Source: Cryptomeria japonica
Lineage: Eukaryota > Streptophyta > Pinopsida > Cupressales > Cupressaceae
Direction: 5' to 3'
Length of the DNA stretch: 58,000 nt
Assembly: GCF_030272615.1 (NCBI RefSeq)
Contig: NC_081413.1
Coordinates: 554,309,136-554,367,135, forward strand
Shown: piece after piece, positions 11,124 through 24,680 of the stretch
Numbering within the stretch: position 1 is the stretch's first letter
Layout: the number at the start of each line of letters is the position of its first letter
Program-made: the position numbers and the translations under genes
Notes under the pieces: generated by a model
Database searches by the model: none
What the model was told of the DNA's origin: nothing
Seen by the model: only the letters and a program-made list of their open reading frames with translations

Positions 11124-14100
11124 TTGTCTACACCCCTAAGGCTTGGCATTAAGGTTTTGTCCTTGTACTTTTTTGTTTTAAATTAATATTTCTAATTACT
11201 TTCATCTTTAATTTTAAGTCCAATTTATATTACTTAGGGTTTAGATCTATTTTTATATAGTTTATTTGCTAAAATTCCTTTATGGGTGTGTTTTTATTTT
11301 CTTCCTATTTCATTATGTTTTATGATACAACCATGTATTCATGTGACAAATCTATAGAAAAAGACAAATCTATAGATGATGGTTTCTATGATGATGTAAT
11401 AGCTACATTGATTACTCATGATATTATTATGACTAGTGATGGAACACTTCCTACATTTAATGATAGTTCTATATGGACTTAATTTGATTTGTATGTTTTA
11501 TCTTATGAGGGATCTAGGGATATTTATGTGCACCATCTTCCACCATCTTCTTTTATACATGATGATGTTTTATATTATGTGATATTTCTATAATATTTAA
11601 TGTAGATTCCATTCATATTATTGATGATTCATCATTTCATGTTGCATTACATATTGATACTTCTTATTGGTGAGGAATTCCCGAGGCTTAATGATTTTAA
11701 TGGTACCATACATATATTTGCATATCAATTCATTCTTATTTGTACACTATAAGCATGTAGATGGTATTTTTTTAATGAATGAATTTAGAAGAGCTTTAAT
11801 TGATGAGCCATTGTGTGTTGGAGTTGATTGTTGAATTCCACATCTTTGAGTTCAATCACTTTCAAGCAAAACATATCACATGAAATGAAAAAAAACAATT
11901 GATTTTCTATGTACAACCTTGAGAATTGTCTTGATCTAAAAATACATTTGAATGAGCTTCTAAATTATTACAATGAGTAATTAATCATTATAATTTAAGA
12001 AAAAATAAAAAAGAATGATAGATGAAACTCTAGGCGAAGATTAAATTAGATCAATGACTTATGTCCTCATCCTATTCTATGAAAAAAAATGCATGTACTA
12101 AAACAAGAAAACATCTTTTAAGTTTAGCTTAAGTGTTTTAAAAAAAGGGTACCTAATAGTTAATTAATTGGGTGAGTTCCTCTATTACTCTAATAAACCC
12201 CTTAGGTACAACTTATATAGAGAAGCTGAAAACTCTAATGATGAATGCAAGAGTGGATGCATGAATGGATGCACAGATACATCCAAACTATAGGTCTAGG
12301 TGAGGTACATGTTAGGTTATCTAAGTTGTGAGTCCCAAATCATTAAGGATGGATAATCTTAGAAGTGTTAGGGGTATCAAAATTGGAAAGAGTACCACAA
12401 AACCTATGTATAAGTTGGGCAATTGAGAACCAATTATTGAGGTGGGTAGAACCTCCTTCACTTTTGAATCTAGTAAACCAAGAGGTGTTTTCCCTAAGGT
12501 GTTGTAACAAATATCATTTCAACAACTAAACATTAATTTTAACACAAACCATACCCACTATATAGTGTACCCCTATTTCAATTGTCACTTTGTGCCTATA
12601 TGCTAGTTTGTGATACTCAAGGTCAAGCACCTTATTAGAGTAGATGATAAATGCCATGTAAATGTCAATTAATATATTTTATGAAACCCCTTGTATTTTT
12701 ACATGCATTTGAACATGATAATTTAAAATACATTTAATAGATTAAACTAAAAAAATGTTTATTTCAATTTGTACCAAGTGTGTAGGGATGATGGGGAGAA
12801 GAAGTAAGTAGAAATTTAGTTCATATATCTAATTGTCCAACAAAGTCTTTGAGTTCATATAAAACATGTAATAATGATAACCAATATGATATCTTTATCA
12901 AGGTCTCACAACAAATAGGTTTTTCAAAATGCACAAGCAGGCTAGGTTCTAGCATACATTCAAGTAAATCATAGATAGTTGTAGAATATTGAATGAGACT
13001 ACTTAAAATAATCCAAGAGCACATACACACATTTTCTTTATTGCTATGAAAAGATGCCCTACAAAGGCCTTACGACTATTTTTTTATAATTTTTTGGTTG
13101 ACCAACTGTGTAGTATCAAAATGGAACTGCGTAAAACATAAGACCAAGATCCACTTTCATACCAACATTGGAATACAAAATCACCTAGAGGAGTGATCGT
13201 ATTTGACTCATGTAAAAGAGAGTCAAATGACACTTCTAGGGTTTATATTTCTTCGCTGATATGGAATGAACTATGGAGATATGTTGAAGTGATGCAAAAC
13301 TATGGCTAAGGTAAAAGAGAAATGAATGTTAAAATTATTGTAATAGACTGGTAAAAATACATAACTAGAGTAGCATACACAAAAATAAGAGAATTTGCTT
13401 GTGCACCTGTGATTGAAATTTGGTGTTGATATAGCCAGACTAGGGTGCCATAATTCCTGGGTATTCTGAGGTTGAGCTATTGTTGAAAAATCTACAACCT
13501 GAAGAAGTATAGAAGCCTCCCCTGAAAATTGGTGCAAAATCTTGAGGACCATGATGCCCTAGTGCCTTGGTCCTAGGACAAGGGAAACCCAACACCTTGG
13601 TCCCTACAAATCAAGTCCAAATTTTGGGAACATAACTATATTGGGCTCCTAATGTTGCTTTGGGCCCCTTGGCTTTTTCGAGAACTTGTAGTTGCACACG
13701 AGGAAAGAAAAAGGGTTGTGGATAAGGGTTTGCCTTAGGTCAAACCTCGAGCTTGAAATTAACCCTATAATTGATTTGAAATTGAACTTGAATCGAATTG
13801 GAAATCTTACCTTTTGAGGGCAAGGCTAGATCTAGAATTGAAATGCTTGAATGTAGATGATTATACCTTCAATAGGTGATGCAATGTTCTTAGGATAAGT
13901 CCTCCATGTGTTGATGCAATAACATGATGAATCACATAAAATCCATCATGAAACCATAGATAAAACATAAATGGAAGATGCCTTGATGAAGTTTGTTTCT
14001 CCATGAATCAAATCTACTCGTAAGGAAGAAGGATTGCTCTTCAATTGATTATATTGTTAGCATAAGATAAGATTATGAAAATTAATTCAAGGATATGCCT

Positions 14101-15274
14101 TATACAGGGATTTCATAATTGAAATTACCTTTAGGCCAACTTAGATTTGATATATTTTCACACGGAGTGGGATTTGATAAGACTACCAAAAGATCATCTT
14201 GAAATTTAAGGAAAAAAGTGGGGGATCAGGGTAGTAGGTCGCCCGAGTCCTGACAACATTTTTTTTTCTTTCAAGGAATGCAAGATAACAAGGTTCTAAT
14301 GTAGATTCCATCTTAGTGGCAAAAGCCATAATGTATAGATATATGGAATGTGTCTTGGAAGTTGAAATTGTGGTAGAATTGAGATTAAATCAGGATGGAA
14401 TAATAAAAGGCACATCTAGAGTCAAGGGCCCAAATAATTGTGTGACGATGTAATAAACATAATATTAATTTAAATCAATAAAGGTCCCATAATGCATAGA
14501 GGAAAGGGAAATACTAAAATAGGTGCTAGGAGAGTGAAATTGGACACACTAATAAAGGTGTACAAATTATGATGCTACACCAACTAAACAACACACATTT
14601 AGAAATGCACACCATACAAATGGAGACACCCAAATAAAGTTGAGGTTATCTTTAATCACCTGATCTACATAGGTTATATCTATTTATTATAAATTTGGAA
14701 TAAACCTAGATTATGACATTAGCAAATTATAATATCTAGCTATGGAAACTATGAACGTAGGGTTTTACTATGTAATTATTTCTCTCTATTATGCTCTTCT
14801 CGAAAGTAATTTTATCATTCATGTAAAAACAAAAAAGAAGGCACTTTATAACCCAATGCAAGTTAGGTTGGAGTGGGTTCAACATGTGTAAATGATCGAA
14901 AATATTAAAAACTCATGACCTCAATAAATGTAGGGACACCCATAGTGTAGTCTTTCTCATCATAAATATCACTTACTAGAATCATATTTCTTGGATTTAC
15001 AAACATCTCAAACCATGTGAATGGTATTCCTTGTCCACTTCACCACACCTATGAATATTAATGGTACGAGAGTTTGCATGTAGGGACATTGTTTTATTAA
15101 AGTATTGTCCTTGTATAAAGATATTATATTTTATTGTAAAAATTAAATTATTCACCAAAGTTGAGTGACAAGAAAGGGAGAACATTGAAACTTAAAGCTC
15201 AAAGGTTAGTTAATATAGAGGAACATCAATGGTACAATCCTAAAATGTTTAGATGAGGAGAAGTTTACAAAAGG
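11124..15274. other. AT-rich unassigned DNA, possibly eroded retroelement interior
   Basis: No domain can be read with confidence in either strand; the longest open stretches look random. The segment lies between a possible primer site and an integrase fossil in the same orientation, so it may be the unreadable gag-pol interior of one old Gypsy element. Confidence 0.3.
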
Positions 15275-16346
15275 GATTGAGGAATGTCACTAAGGATTAT
15301 GTAGTGGGGATTACATATTAAAGACCACTAATCATAATATATGAGAGGTTGTTAAATTGTTTTCCAATATTTCTCAGAGATGTGGGAAAATTCATCAAAG
15401 GATATGATTCTTGCCAAACATTTTTGGGTAAGTATAAGTTTGTAAGAGCACTCCCCCTAACTACAATTTCAACAAAAGCTCCATCCTAACTATGGGGCAT
15501 AGATTTATAGGGGAGATAACAAAAAAATCTATTAATGAGTGCAAGAGGATTTTGGTGATTAGTCATTACTTTACAAAATGGGTAGAAGTAATCCCTACAA
15601 GAAATGTTGCTTTAAAAGTAATGATTAAATTTATGCTAAATAATATTATCTAATAAATTTGTTGTTCCACCCCAAATAGTTGTTGATAATGCTATGTGTT
15701 TTTTTTATTTTGTTGATGTTTGCTGGCATTATGGTATCTCATTAACACATGCATCTCCTTATCATTCTCAAGTAGATGAACAAGCTTAGTCTAGTAATAA
15801 AATCATCATTAGTATCATTAAGAAAACTTTGAATTCGAACACAAGAAGATGGAATAATAAATTAAAATTTGTTGTTTGTCTAGAGGTAGAATTAAATTAC
15901 AAGATGGTTATTGGTAGGAATCCATTTGAATTGGTGTTGGCATGGAGGAAAATTTACCAATTAGCTTTGAATTACCCATGTATAAACTACTATAATAGGT
16001 TAAGGGAGAAGAAGAAAGTGGCATTTCCCAAAGGATACATGGGTTGACCAAGCTAGAAGAAATACAAAGGATGCCCATGAGAGAAGTTTTTTGAGGCAAC
16101 ATAAAATAAGTACCTCTTTGATAAGAAGGTTGTTAAGAAGGTGTTCTATGTCGGGAACCTTTTCCTCGAGTAGAATTCTAAGTTAGAAGATAACGATAAA
16201 CATGTAAATTTTTGTGCCTTATGGGTAGGCCTTTTAAAATTGATAGAGGATGGGGTCAAGGGACATTTTTCCTCCATCTCCAAACTAAATTTGGAATATT
16301 CTTTTTCAAATAATGTAGTACGTAATTACTATTATCCAAGGGGGTG
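15275..16346 (+). pseudogene. Ty3/Gypsy integrase fossil (zinc region, core and C-terminal GPY/F-like end)
   Basis: Integrase inserts retrotransposon cDNA into chromosomes. Recognisable in order, across frames and stops: a zinc-region remnant near 15375-15420 (GKFIKGYDSCQTF); the first core block HYFTKWVEVIPT at about 15565-15600 (catalytic Asp replaced by His); IVVDNAM at about 15675-15695; YGISLTHASPYHSQVDEQA at about 15730-15785; the FEFEHKKM-like and NYKMVIGRNPFEL region at 15890-15940; and the C-terminal FCALWVGLLKLIEDGV at about 16210-16260. At least three frameshifts are needed. This is an old, dead copy with no LTR that I can pair with it. Confidence 0.75.
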
Positions 16347-19300
16347 AATGAGGGCCCAAAATAAGCTACATCATTGTAATATAATTTGTTTTTGTTGTGT
16401 TTGTGTTGTATTGTCTTTTATATAATATTATGTTTGTGTAGTAGTGATCCCTATATGTCATGATGAAGTGTAAGTTGGCACCACCCCTTTCTATTCCCCT
16501 TTTTGGTCAACTCCTAGAGATTTGGATCCTCATTATTCCTACAAGAGACACAGATCCCTAATTAGAGCTATTGTTGGCACCCCATTTTGAAGTTTCTCAT
16601 TTTTTGTTCTACTACATTAGTGTGTATCTGGCCCTATTCACCCATTATTGAGAGTTAGTTTAAGATAATATTCTAATTAGGTACCCTAGGTATCAAATAG
16701 TGCACAAAATCTTGAAAAAGCTTGATTTCCAAGCTATTCTAGTGTTCTCTTTGGCTATGGTGTATTTGATGCCTTGTTAGGGTTTTGAGGGTATCCATAC
16801 TTATATGTCTTTCCTCTTGATATTAAAACCCCACCTAGAGCCTTTATGAAAATTGAATAAGTGTTGTACTTGCTTGTCTTTCAAATTGTTAGGGTTTCCC
16901 ATACATTCATGCCTCTTTTGATATTTGTCAACCCTAGAAGCTCAAAGGATATAGAATGTTTGTGTTGGATCAAGGTCAAACTTTCATCCATTCCTTATTT
17001 GATTCCCTCCTTCCATACATCCTTAAGTATCAACACCCCACCTTATTCTTTCTCAAAATTCAATAAAGTTTTGTTGACCTTTCAAAGTTCTAAATCCTCC
17101 ATAACCATAAAAATTGTCACCCTAATCATTCCTCCCATGAGAGGTTGACACATCAACATTCCAATAAGTCATTTTTCAAAATTCCTATAGGTTATACTAT
17201 CCCTTCCAACCATGGCATCCTAAAGTTTCATTGTTCCTCTCATGAGATCATGTTGATATCAATGCCTCAGCAATGTCATTATAACATCAATAGTCTTGAT
17301 ATGATTATGTCATTTTGACATTATCAACCCATTAAAATTTTAGAGTTTATCCATCCCATCCTTTAGTATTCATTCCCCTTTATCTTTGATTCCATGATTC
17401 TTCAAAATTTTATTGGTCCCTTTTAAAATAATTATGTGTCCTTCAATGTCAAACTCTTGACCATCTCTTACCTAAGTACCCTTTTCTATTCATTCCCAAA
17501 AGCCCAAAACTCCACTACTCTTATGTTAACATTTATAAAATTCAAATGTTTAACCTCCCCTTGACTTGGTATCAATTAAACTTCCTCTCGAACCCTAATC
17601 CCAACTTTTTGAAAGTCTTTCTTTTGACAAATTTATCTTTTCAACCTTCCCTCTTTGCTCAATCTTGTTTTCATAACTTCATGGTCACTCCTAGCTCCTT
17701 TATCTTGAGATCCTTTCACCTTATTCCTTTCAATATTTCAAGCTCAATCTTCCTAGCATGAATGTCAATCTTTCCCTCCTTGACATCTCATGTGTTGAGA
17801 CTCCATTGTTCAACCACAAAATCCCTACCTACCTACAAGATGATCTAGGAATGCCATTAATTCATCTTTAACACCCACCAACCATTAGATCAGATTTGAT
17901 GGCACCAAAAAATCATTCTTTATAAAGATTTAGCATAGATCTAGAGGGGAAATTGATTTTTTCCCTTGCCCTAATTTATTGTAGATGTTGAGTTGTAAGG
18001 ACCTCCATAATTACAAATGCACATAATTCACAAAAGACACAAAATAGGCACAAATCATTGAATTGTGTTCAAATGTACAAGATCAAAGTCATGTTATTTA
18101 CATAGCAACATGATTGTTTAGTACAATAAGCCAAAAATGAGGTAATTCATAAGGATACATAATCCTTTACAATAGACCATAAGGTCAAGTACATTGAATA
18201 CATATGAGCAAAACATGAAGATCTTCCTTAGATGGACTCCTAGAATCTATCTCCTTAAAGTACACTATGGACAAGAACATTGTCAAAATGTGTTTCTGCC
18301 CTACCATGAAGTATTGATACTTCCCCCAAATGTTTTATGATACAAAACGTACCTGACCTAGCATGAGGCAGACTAATAATGCAAATATGATAGAAGTAAT
18401 AAAATTGCGTGGTACAATATATCTACACTAACGCTTATGTGACAATATAAGTTGCATATAGAATACATATGAAGACATAAACAATCATCATTGCTATCTA
18501 TCTGATGTCATTTATAGACTAGAGACCCATCTCAATAATATTATTCCAAGAGTAATTCATAACATGAATTCATCTCAAACAATGAGAAAGCATGGTGAAT
18601 CTTTAGTAGAGCACACAATTCAAAGTTGTTCAAATTGATGTAACCTTAGAAAGATACCACTTATGCAGAGAACATAATTGTGATACAATTCCTAAGTGAA
18701 GTTAAATTTTTTGTTTCTCAAAGGGTAGATTATAAACATGATAATAATATCTACTATTAAGTCATTTTTCCAATAGTTGTGTAAGCAAAATAGTTATCAT
18801 AAATAATCATAATTGAAGATCAAATCTACTATGTTGACTAGGTATAAGTTATAGAAAAGATTGTGCAAATATTTGTTTAAGGTATTACACATGTATGTAT
18901 ATAAATAGACATATATATTTGTATATACATCTATATGTGTATATGTTCTTAAGCAATCATTTCTACATTTTTCGTTATTATTAATATTGACATGAATAGT
19001 GTTTTCTTCTATTATTTAGAACAAGGTAAACCCATATCACTATTTTAGTTCCATTTTCGTTATCTAAGTCATCACTATAATAAAAAATGATGTTGTACCT
19101 ATTATAGTATTATGATCACAATTTGATAAAAATAATGTTAGTTTATGCTTAAGAGCATTTTTAATAAAACTCTCTCATATAAAAGAATGGTATCTTCCAA
19201 AATAATTACTTACTATTCTACAAATAGTTGATATCTAAAGTTCTAGTTATGAGCTATAAGATGTGCTTTCGATCAACTTGCCTTTATGAATACTTTAATA

Positions 19301-20121
19301 ACTTTAATATGTCTAATATTCAATCAATAAATAATTCTTTCTCTATTATTTATTTTTCCTTATCTTTAGTATCATTCACATGCATAATACGACAATATTA
19401 TAACATTCTAAGAATTTTTATCTTTGTTCTATTCTTATCATTATTCATTATTAGATGAATATCTTGACTCGATCTTAATTGCATACCAATTTGAATGACT
19501 TATTTCTAATTCTTAAATAACTTAATAATTTAGATATCTAAGGATACTAATCAATAGAAGATTATATTCGAGCTATTAAAGCTATACATTGTACATGTTG
19601 ACCATTGTTATAATTATCCAAAGATATTAACATGGTTGATATCTACTAGAGACCATATTATTCCTAATATTTATCCTTAACCACAAGGAAGAACTATAAC
19701 TATTTATTAACTATATTCTTGCATTACTATAATCTCCTAATCATCTATAATTTAATAAGAAGCTTACCATACTTATTTTAATTAAATGACTATGTTTCTA
19801 TTACCTTTATGTAAATAAATCTCTATTTGTTCAATGGAAAAAACTATATAATCTGAAATATCTAGTTAGATACCTTGATCTAGTCATAAACTTATGCTAG
19901 CAGGGATAATTGTTGAAGATGTTAGAGATATTGATGCAATGAAATTTTCATGAATAATAGATTTTAAAGTCCTAACTATAGCCCCATGCATACAAATCGG
20001 GAAAGTGTGGACTAGGCCACAATTTGTGCACAAATGAGAGATCATCCCCAAAGTGTTGGTTTTGGGAATGCATGCGCATATGTAGCACATTATGTGACAT
20101 AATACCTCAAAGATATGTAAC
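16347..20121. other. Unassigned DNA, pyrimidine-biased then AT-rich
   Basis: 16470-17900 is rich in C and T with short open frames that do not look like proteins; it could hold the 3' LTR of the upstream Gypsy fossil (a TGTTGGCACC word lies at 16572), but no partner was seen. 18000-20121 is AT-rich with no readable domain. Confidence 0.35.
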
Positions 20122-23036
20122 ATCCTATATAGGATTGGTGGTTGTTATTGGAATGTGGATTAAAAGGTTTCCCATGAATACATTTGAGGTGTGGTTGTTC
20201 AAGTAATTTGACACATAGGAAGAATATTCATTATTCTAGCCTTCTTGTGGCATCAAATGTTCAACTTATCAAGTATGGGGGTAGATTGTCGAATAATAAC
20301 TTGTGGAGGGTTTAAAAGTATAACCAGAAGGTAATAGTTAACAATGTAAAGAGTAGAGTGGATCCACAAGGGTCATTGGATTGAATTGATAGAATAACAC
20401 AAAGGTTGTACATATTTTGTATGTGTGTGTGTTTGTACTTATTAATTTATTTTATTTTAGTATGCTATGCACTTCTTAATACATGAATTTTATTTTACTA
20501 TGTTATGCACTTCTTAATTATTGATCCGCTATCTAACTATGAAATAATTTAGTTATTTTAGGCTTTATCTTTGATTGGTGAGAAAATTTATTGTATTAAT
20601 GCATCTCTCATCATTTATATTATTACAATATTTGTATGATTCAACTATTTCTTACAAGGATTTTTCCTTTTCTAATTATTCTCTTTACAATTTTGAAATT
20701 ATCAAACAGAACATTAAACCCAATTTTCCTAGAACATACTAGGTTGATATGCACACATTTGCAATTTTTTTAGTACACCTATAACTGCTTAATTTTTAAG
20801 TATTCATTAAAATAGTTTGACTCCATATTTAAATATCATTACAATATTTCTATGGGGTCTAGTAGTAGTGTTGTAGATCTTGTTCATGTGCTTAGGGAAA
20901 TAATGGTATCTTCTTGTCTACGAGTAAGGACTTCTAGTCTATCACTTCTTTGTGATAATTTAACCCCTCACATGCCTAGTCTCTACAAAATTATACCATC
21001 TAAAAAGTGTTATCAATCTAAAGAAATAACAATTTTATTGCATGCTTGACAATAGTCAATTTGATCTTCCCACCAGTATTTTATTCACTCATTTATATGC
21101 ATATTTGAATGTTGAATTGACTAGTTTTCTTAGTTCTGGTAAAGGTTAAAAGAGACTATACTTATTGAGCTAATTCGCGTTAATGTTGAAAATTTTATCT
21201 ATTCTTAAATTATAGACCTTATTCAATGAATAAGAAGAATTCTCACAAGGTCACAGATGAAATAATGGTTTTTATGTAGTCTTGTATCTAAATAATTTTG
21301 CTCCCTCTAAGAAGTGTTGAAAAAATGCCTCCTCTAACACTTCATTTGGTAGTTCCTCAATAAAAGGTCATAAAAAAAATCCTTTATCCTATGCATATTT
21401 GGTATGCCTCTTAAAATCAATAATTTTTATGATCTACCTATCATTTCATTAAATGTCCTTTCCCTTTTTAGTAGAGAAGAGTCTACTACTCTAACTAAAC
21501 ATATCAAATATTTAGTAATTGTATGTTGTTTTACTTTTTTACAATATAGAAATGTCCCTTGGGATGTGCAAAGAGATAATGATCATATAAAATTAGAGAA
21601 AAACAAGGAAAATATGACCACTATAAAATCATAAAGAGAGTTGTTACGACAATCCTAAATAGAACAACCCTAGGCAACACTTTCACAACTAATGAATTCA
21701 AACATTTGAATGGAAGAAATAACTAAAGTTATGTGTATTAATGTTATGAAAACACGAGGGAGTGATGAGAAATGAAAAAAATGAGAGAAAAAAGAGAATT
21801 CGATGTTGGAACAAAATTGCAAAATAAAAGTCAAAAGTGAAACATTGCCAAAAAGTTGTTATAGGCATGATAAACTTGCACGAATCCATTGCTTAAAAAA
21901 CTTTGGGTTTGGAATAAAATATATAGTATTATTTATAACATATCTAGATAGATAAATTTTCAAAACGTAAAGATTTGTCTTTACACAAAAAGATATAAAA
22001 GTTGTAAGTAAAAACTATAGAAGTTCATATCATGGGGCCAAATCTACTATACCAAAACATTAGGTGTAGGTGAATACTATAGGAGGTCCAATTTTATTCC
22101 CAAAGTCTCTTGATCTTTATGGTTTATAAGGTTTTGGCAAAGTCTCTTAAGAGACTCATGAGCAAAAAAAATGTTAAGTGTTCAAGAAGTAGTTGTTAGA
22201 GTTTGTGGGTCCTAGAAATGTTTTGCTTGGAATTACACACATGTTTGTTTTCTCTATAGTTACCTTACTAAATTTTATCAACTTAAATTTTGAACGTGCA
22301 AACAAGGAATACATTCTTACAAAATGCTTCATTGGTGTTTAGTGAATTATTTCCAACAATCATATTTTCTATTCTACAAGTAGTGGGGCTAAACTAACTA
22401 CACCAATATGTTAAGGTATGTGGGTGAATGCTAAGGGAGGCATTACTTAGTTCAAAAAGTCTATCAATACTTTTGGATTACAGGGTTCTTGCAAAGTCTC
22501 TTAAGCAACTTGAGAGAAAAAGAATGTCAAACTTTGATTGAGCTTACACAATTCTTAGAGTTCATGCAGCCTCAAATCATTTCATTTGAACCTATGGGTG
22601 GATATGGTGTCCTTTCATAATAACCATTTTGAAAATTTTCAACAAGTGAAATCATTTAATTATGTAAACAACAGATACATTCTTGCAAAATGCTTCATTT
22701 GAGAGTACGGTCCCTATATCTCTCTCTACCAATTGATCTTATGTACAACTCAACTCTCTCTCTACCTCTTCCTCTCTCCCTCCATCTATAGACCTCTATA
22801 TCTATATCTCTTTACCTCTCTATTTCCATCTCTTCATATTTATTCTTCCATCTCTCTATGTCTCTCTCTCTCTCTAACCCTATTCCCTCTCTACACCCCT
22901 ATATATCTTTCTCTACCAATTGACCTTATGTACAACTCAAGTGAGTGCAAAAAAGTACCAAAAATTTCTCTTATTGACCTTCCACATGTACAACACAAAT
23001 GTACACAAAAAAAATATATCAAAAAATTTCCTAATC
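20122..23036 (+). repeat. Copy A of a ~2.9-kb dispersed repeat
   Basis: This stretch is repeated in the same order as copy B (24681-26941, 45711-46170, 57262-57572). Matching landmarks: CATTATTCTAGCCTTCTT near 20230 and 24790; GTTGTAGATCTTGTTCATG near 20870 and 25426; AGTCTCTTGATCTTTATGG near 22105 and 26690; and the pyrimidine-rich tract from 22705. Copy A is the uninterrupted version and serves as the reference for the insertion sites in B. Within it, two ~366-bp units end in ATACATTCTTRCAAAATGCTTC-like sequence (near 22311 and 22677), indicating an older internal duplication. The translation shows nothing recognisable. Confidence 0.85.
22700..22912 (+). repeat. Pyrimidine-rich tract in copy A
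   Basis: Imperfect CT/CTAT/TCC repeats, for example the TCTCTCTCTCTCTC run near 22863. The equivalent site in copy B has become a long pure CT array (57299-57372). Confidence 0.85.
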
Positions 23037-23344
23037 GACCTTTTATCCCTCTTCGACGTACCCATTGTACACCAAAATGCAACTGCTAGTTATCTCGATT
23101 TGTGAATGATTGTGGAAGGCATCAAAGTTGCACCAATCCATTGTGTTGGTGTCCCACATTTCTCTCATCACATGCTCATATCTATGGACCTTCTTATCTC
23201 TACAATGCAACAACTAGGTCAGCTCTGATTATTATGGCCTTCACATATCCACGCGACCCAATTCAACAGTCCTATAATTGCATTTTGCAAGCAGACATGA
23301 GAAAAATTGTAGCACTCCATTTGGCAATCTTCAACAACTCATTC
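23037..23344. other. Unassigned DNA between copy A and a short insertion
   Basis: A 90-codon open stretch starts at 23102 and contains several Cys and His, but I recognise no motif; it may be chance. Confidence 0.25.
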
Positions 23345-23480
23345 TCTTACCCTTTGTTCTACATGAACACATAAGAAAAGTATTCATTATTCTAGCCTTC
23401 TTATGGTATCAAATGTTCAACTCATCAAGTATGAGGTAGATTGTTGAATAATAGTGTTCTTATCCTTTGTTCTCCATGAA
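23345..23480. repeat. 90-bp copy of the repeat's start, flanked by 23-bp direct repeats
   Basis: The 90 bases at 23368-23457 match the start region of copies A (about 20212-20300) and B (about 24772-24856), ending at TGTTGAATAATA. On both sides lies a 23-bp direct repeat (23345-23367 and 23458-23480, beginning TCTTACCCTTTG and TCTTATCCTTTG) with two mismatches. This looks like an insertion with a long target duplication, or repair-associated templated insertion. Confidence 0.75.
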
Positions 23481-24680
23481 TGCCCACTTGAGGTCGTCTC
23501 CATATGTGTTTAATGATGCTTGTGAATAAAACTTATGAAACTCATGTGGGAAGGAGATCTTAGATCATCTCAACTTAGTTTCTGAGAGTTCTTGTGGTTA
23601 GTAAAGGAAAATTAAGGATGTCTTTTGGTAGAGAAATTCAACACAAAGAGTCTTTTTCTCTATGAGAAACTCCAATGTCTGCTGCATTTTCATGCATTGA
23701 GGATTCAAAGGAAGACAATTGAAATTCTTGTATATCTACACATGCCCAACATACATCTCGGGCTTGGGCATGAGTAGCAAGGTTGGAGGCAAGCATTTTT
23801 CTAGATAATTCCAGCACTAATTGGAAGCTTAGTTTGATGCCACAAAAGAATATTTTTTTTTAGTTTTAATGCAAATGTAATTAAAAATGCACTTGATAGT
23901 ATAGAGCAATATGGAAAGATCTTGAGTAAATGTCATTTTTATATTAGTGATGATCAAACACATTCTATAAAGTTTGTGTCAGGTTTCTTTTAAATTTTCT
24001 ATAGTAATTTGAATAGCAGACCTCACATTTGATCAAGATATCATATGGTCAAATGAATGCTCATCATAATTTAAGAATTCATAGATGTTCTATTGGTTGA
24101 CTGGGATGTATAAGATGAGTGGTGTTGAACATATATAGAATTTATTTGTAGTAAAACATTGAAAATGGGTGCATGTATTAAAAGAGTCTTAGCATGCGAA
24201 AAATTGAAGTATAAAGATAGTATAAAGTTGATAGATGCACCATCTATCATCAAATGGTGTAGTTCTCTATAATAGGTCTAAGTAATGAAGACGTGCTTTC
24301 ATTCTACATGTATAGATTTTATTTCAAATAAGTATATGATTCAAAAGAGTGGTTTGATGAATGATGCATTATAGGTTTAAACCCATATGAGATGTATCAA
24401 CTTTTAGAAGTGCTTCAACTTATGAAGATGGAGCCATTAATTGACTTTGAACATATTCTAGATCTAGTTTGACTAGGTATAATAGATTCATTACAAGTAT
24501 TTTTTATCTTATTATGTAGTATTTTTACCATTTATTAAATATATAATTTAATATAGGATAAACTTATATAATTATTGTATATGAATAATATATATATAAA
24601 AAAGAGAATATATTATTTGAGTCATTGTGTTGAGAAAAAATGAAATTGGGATCCCCTATCATAGATGGATAAGGTATATA
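23481..24680. other. Unassigned DNA between copies A and B
   Basis: AT-rich and no domain recognised in either strand. Confidence 0.35.

Noticed and set aside
22733-23089. Open frame through the pyrimidine-rich tract (Leu/Ser/Pro-rich)
   Set aside because: Simple-sequence translation; the same happens at 57219-57581.
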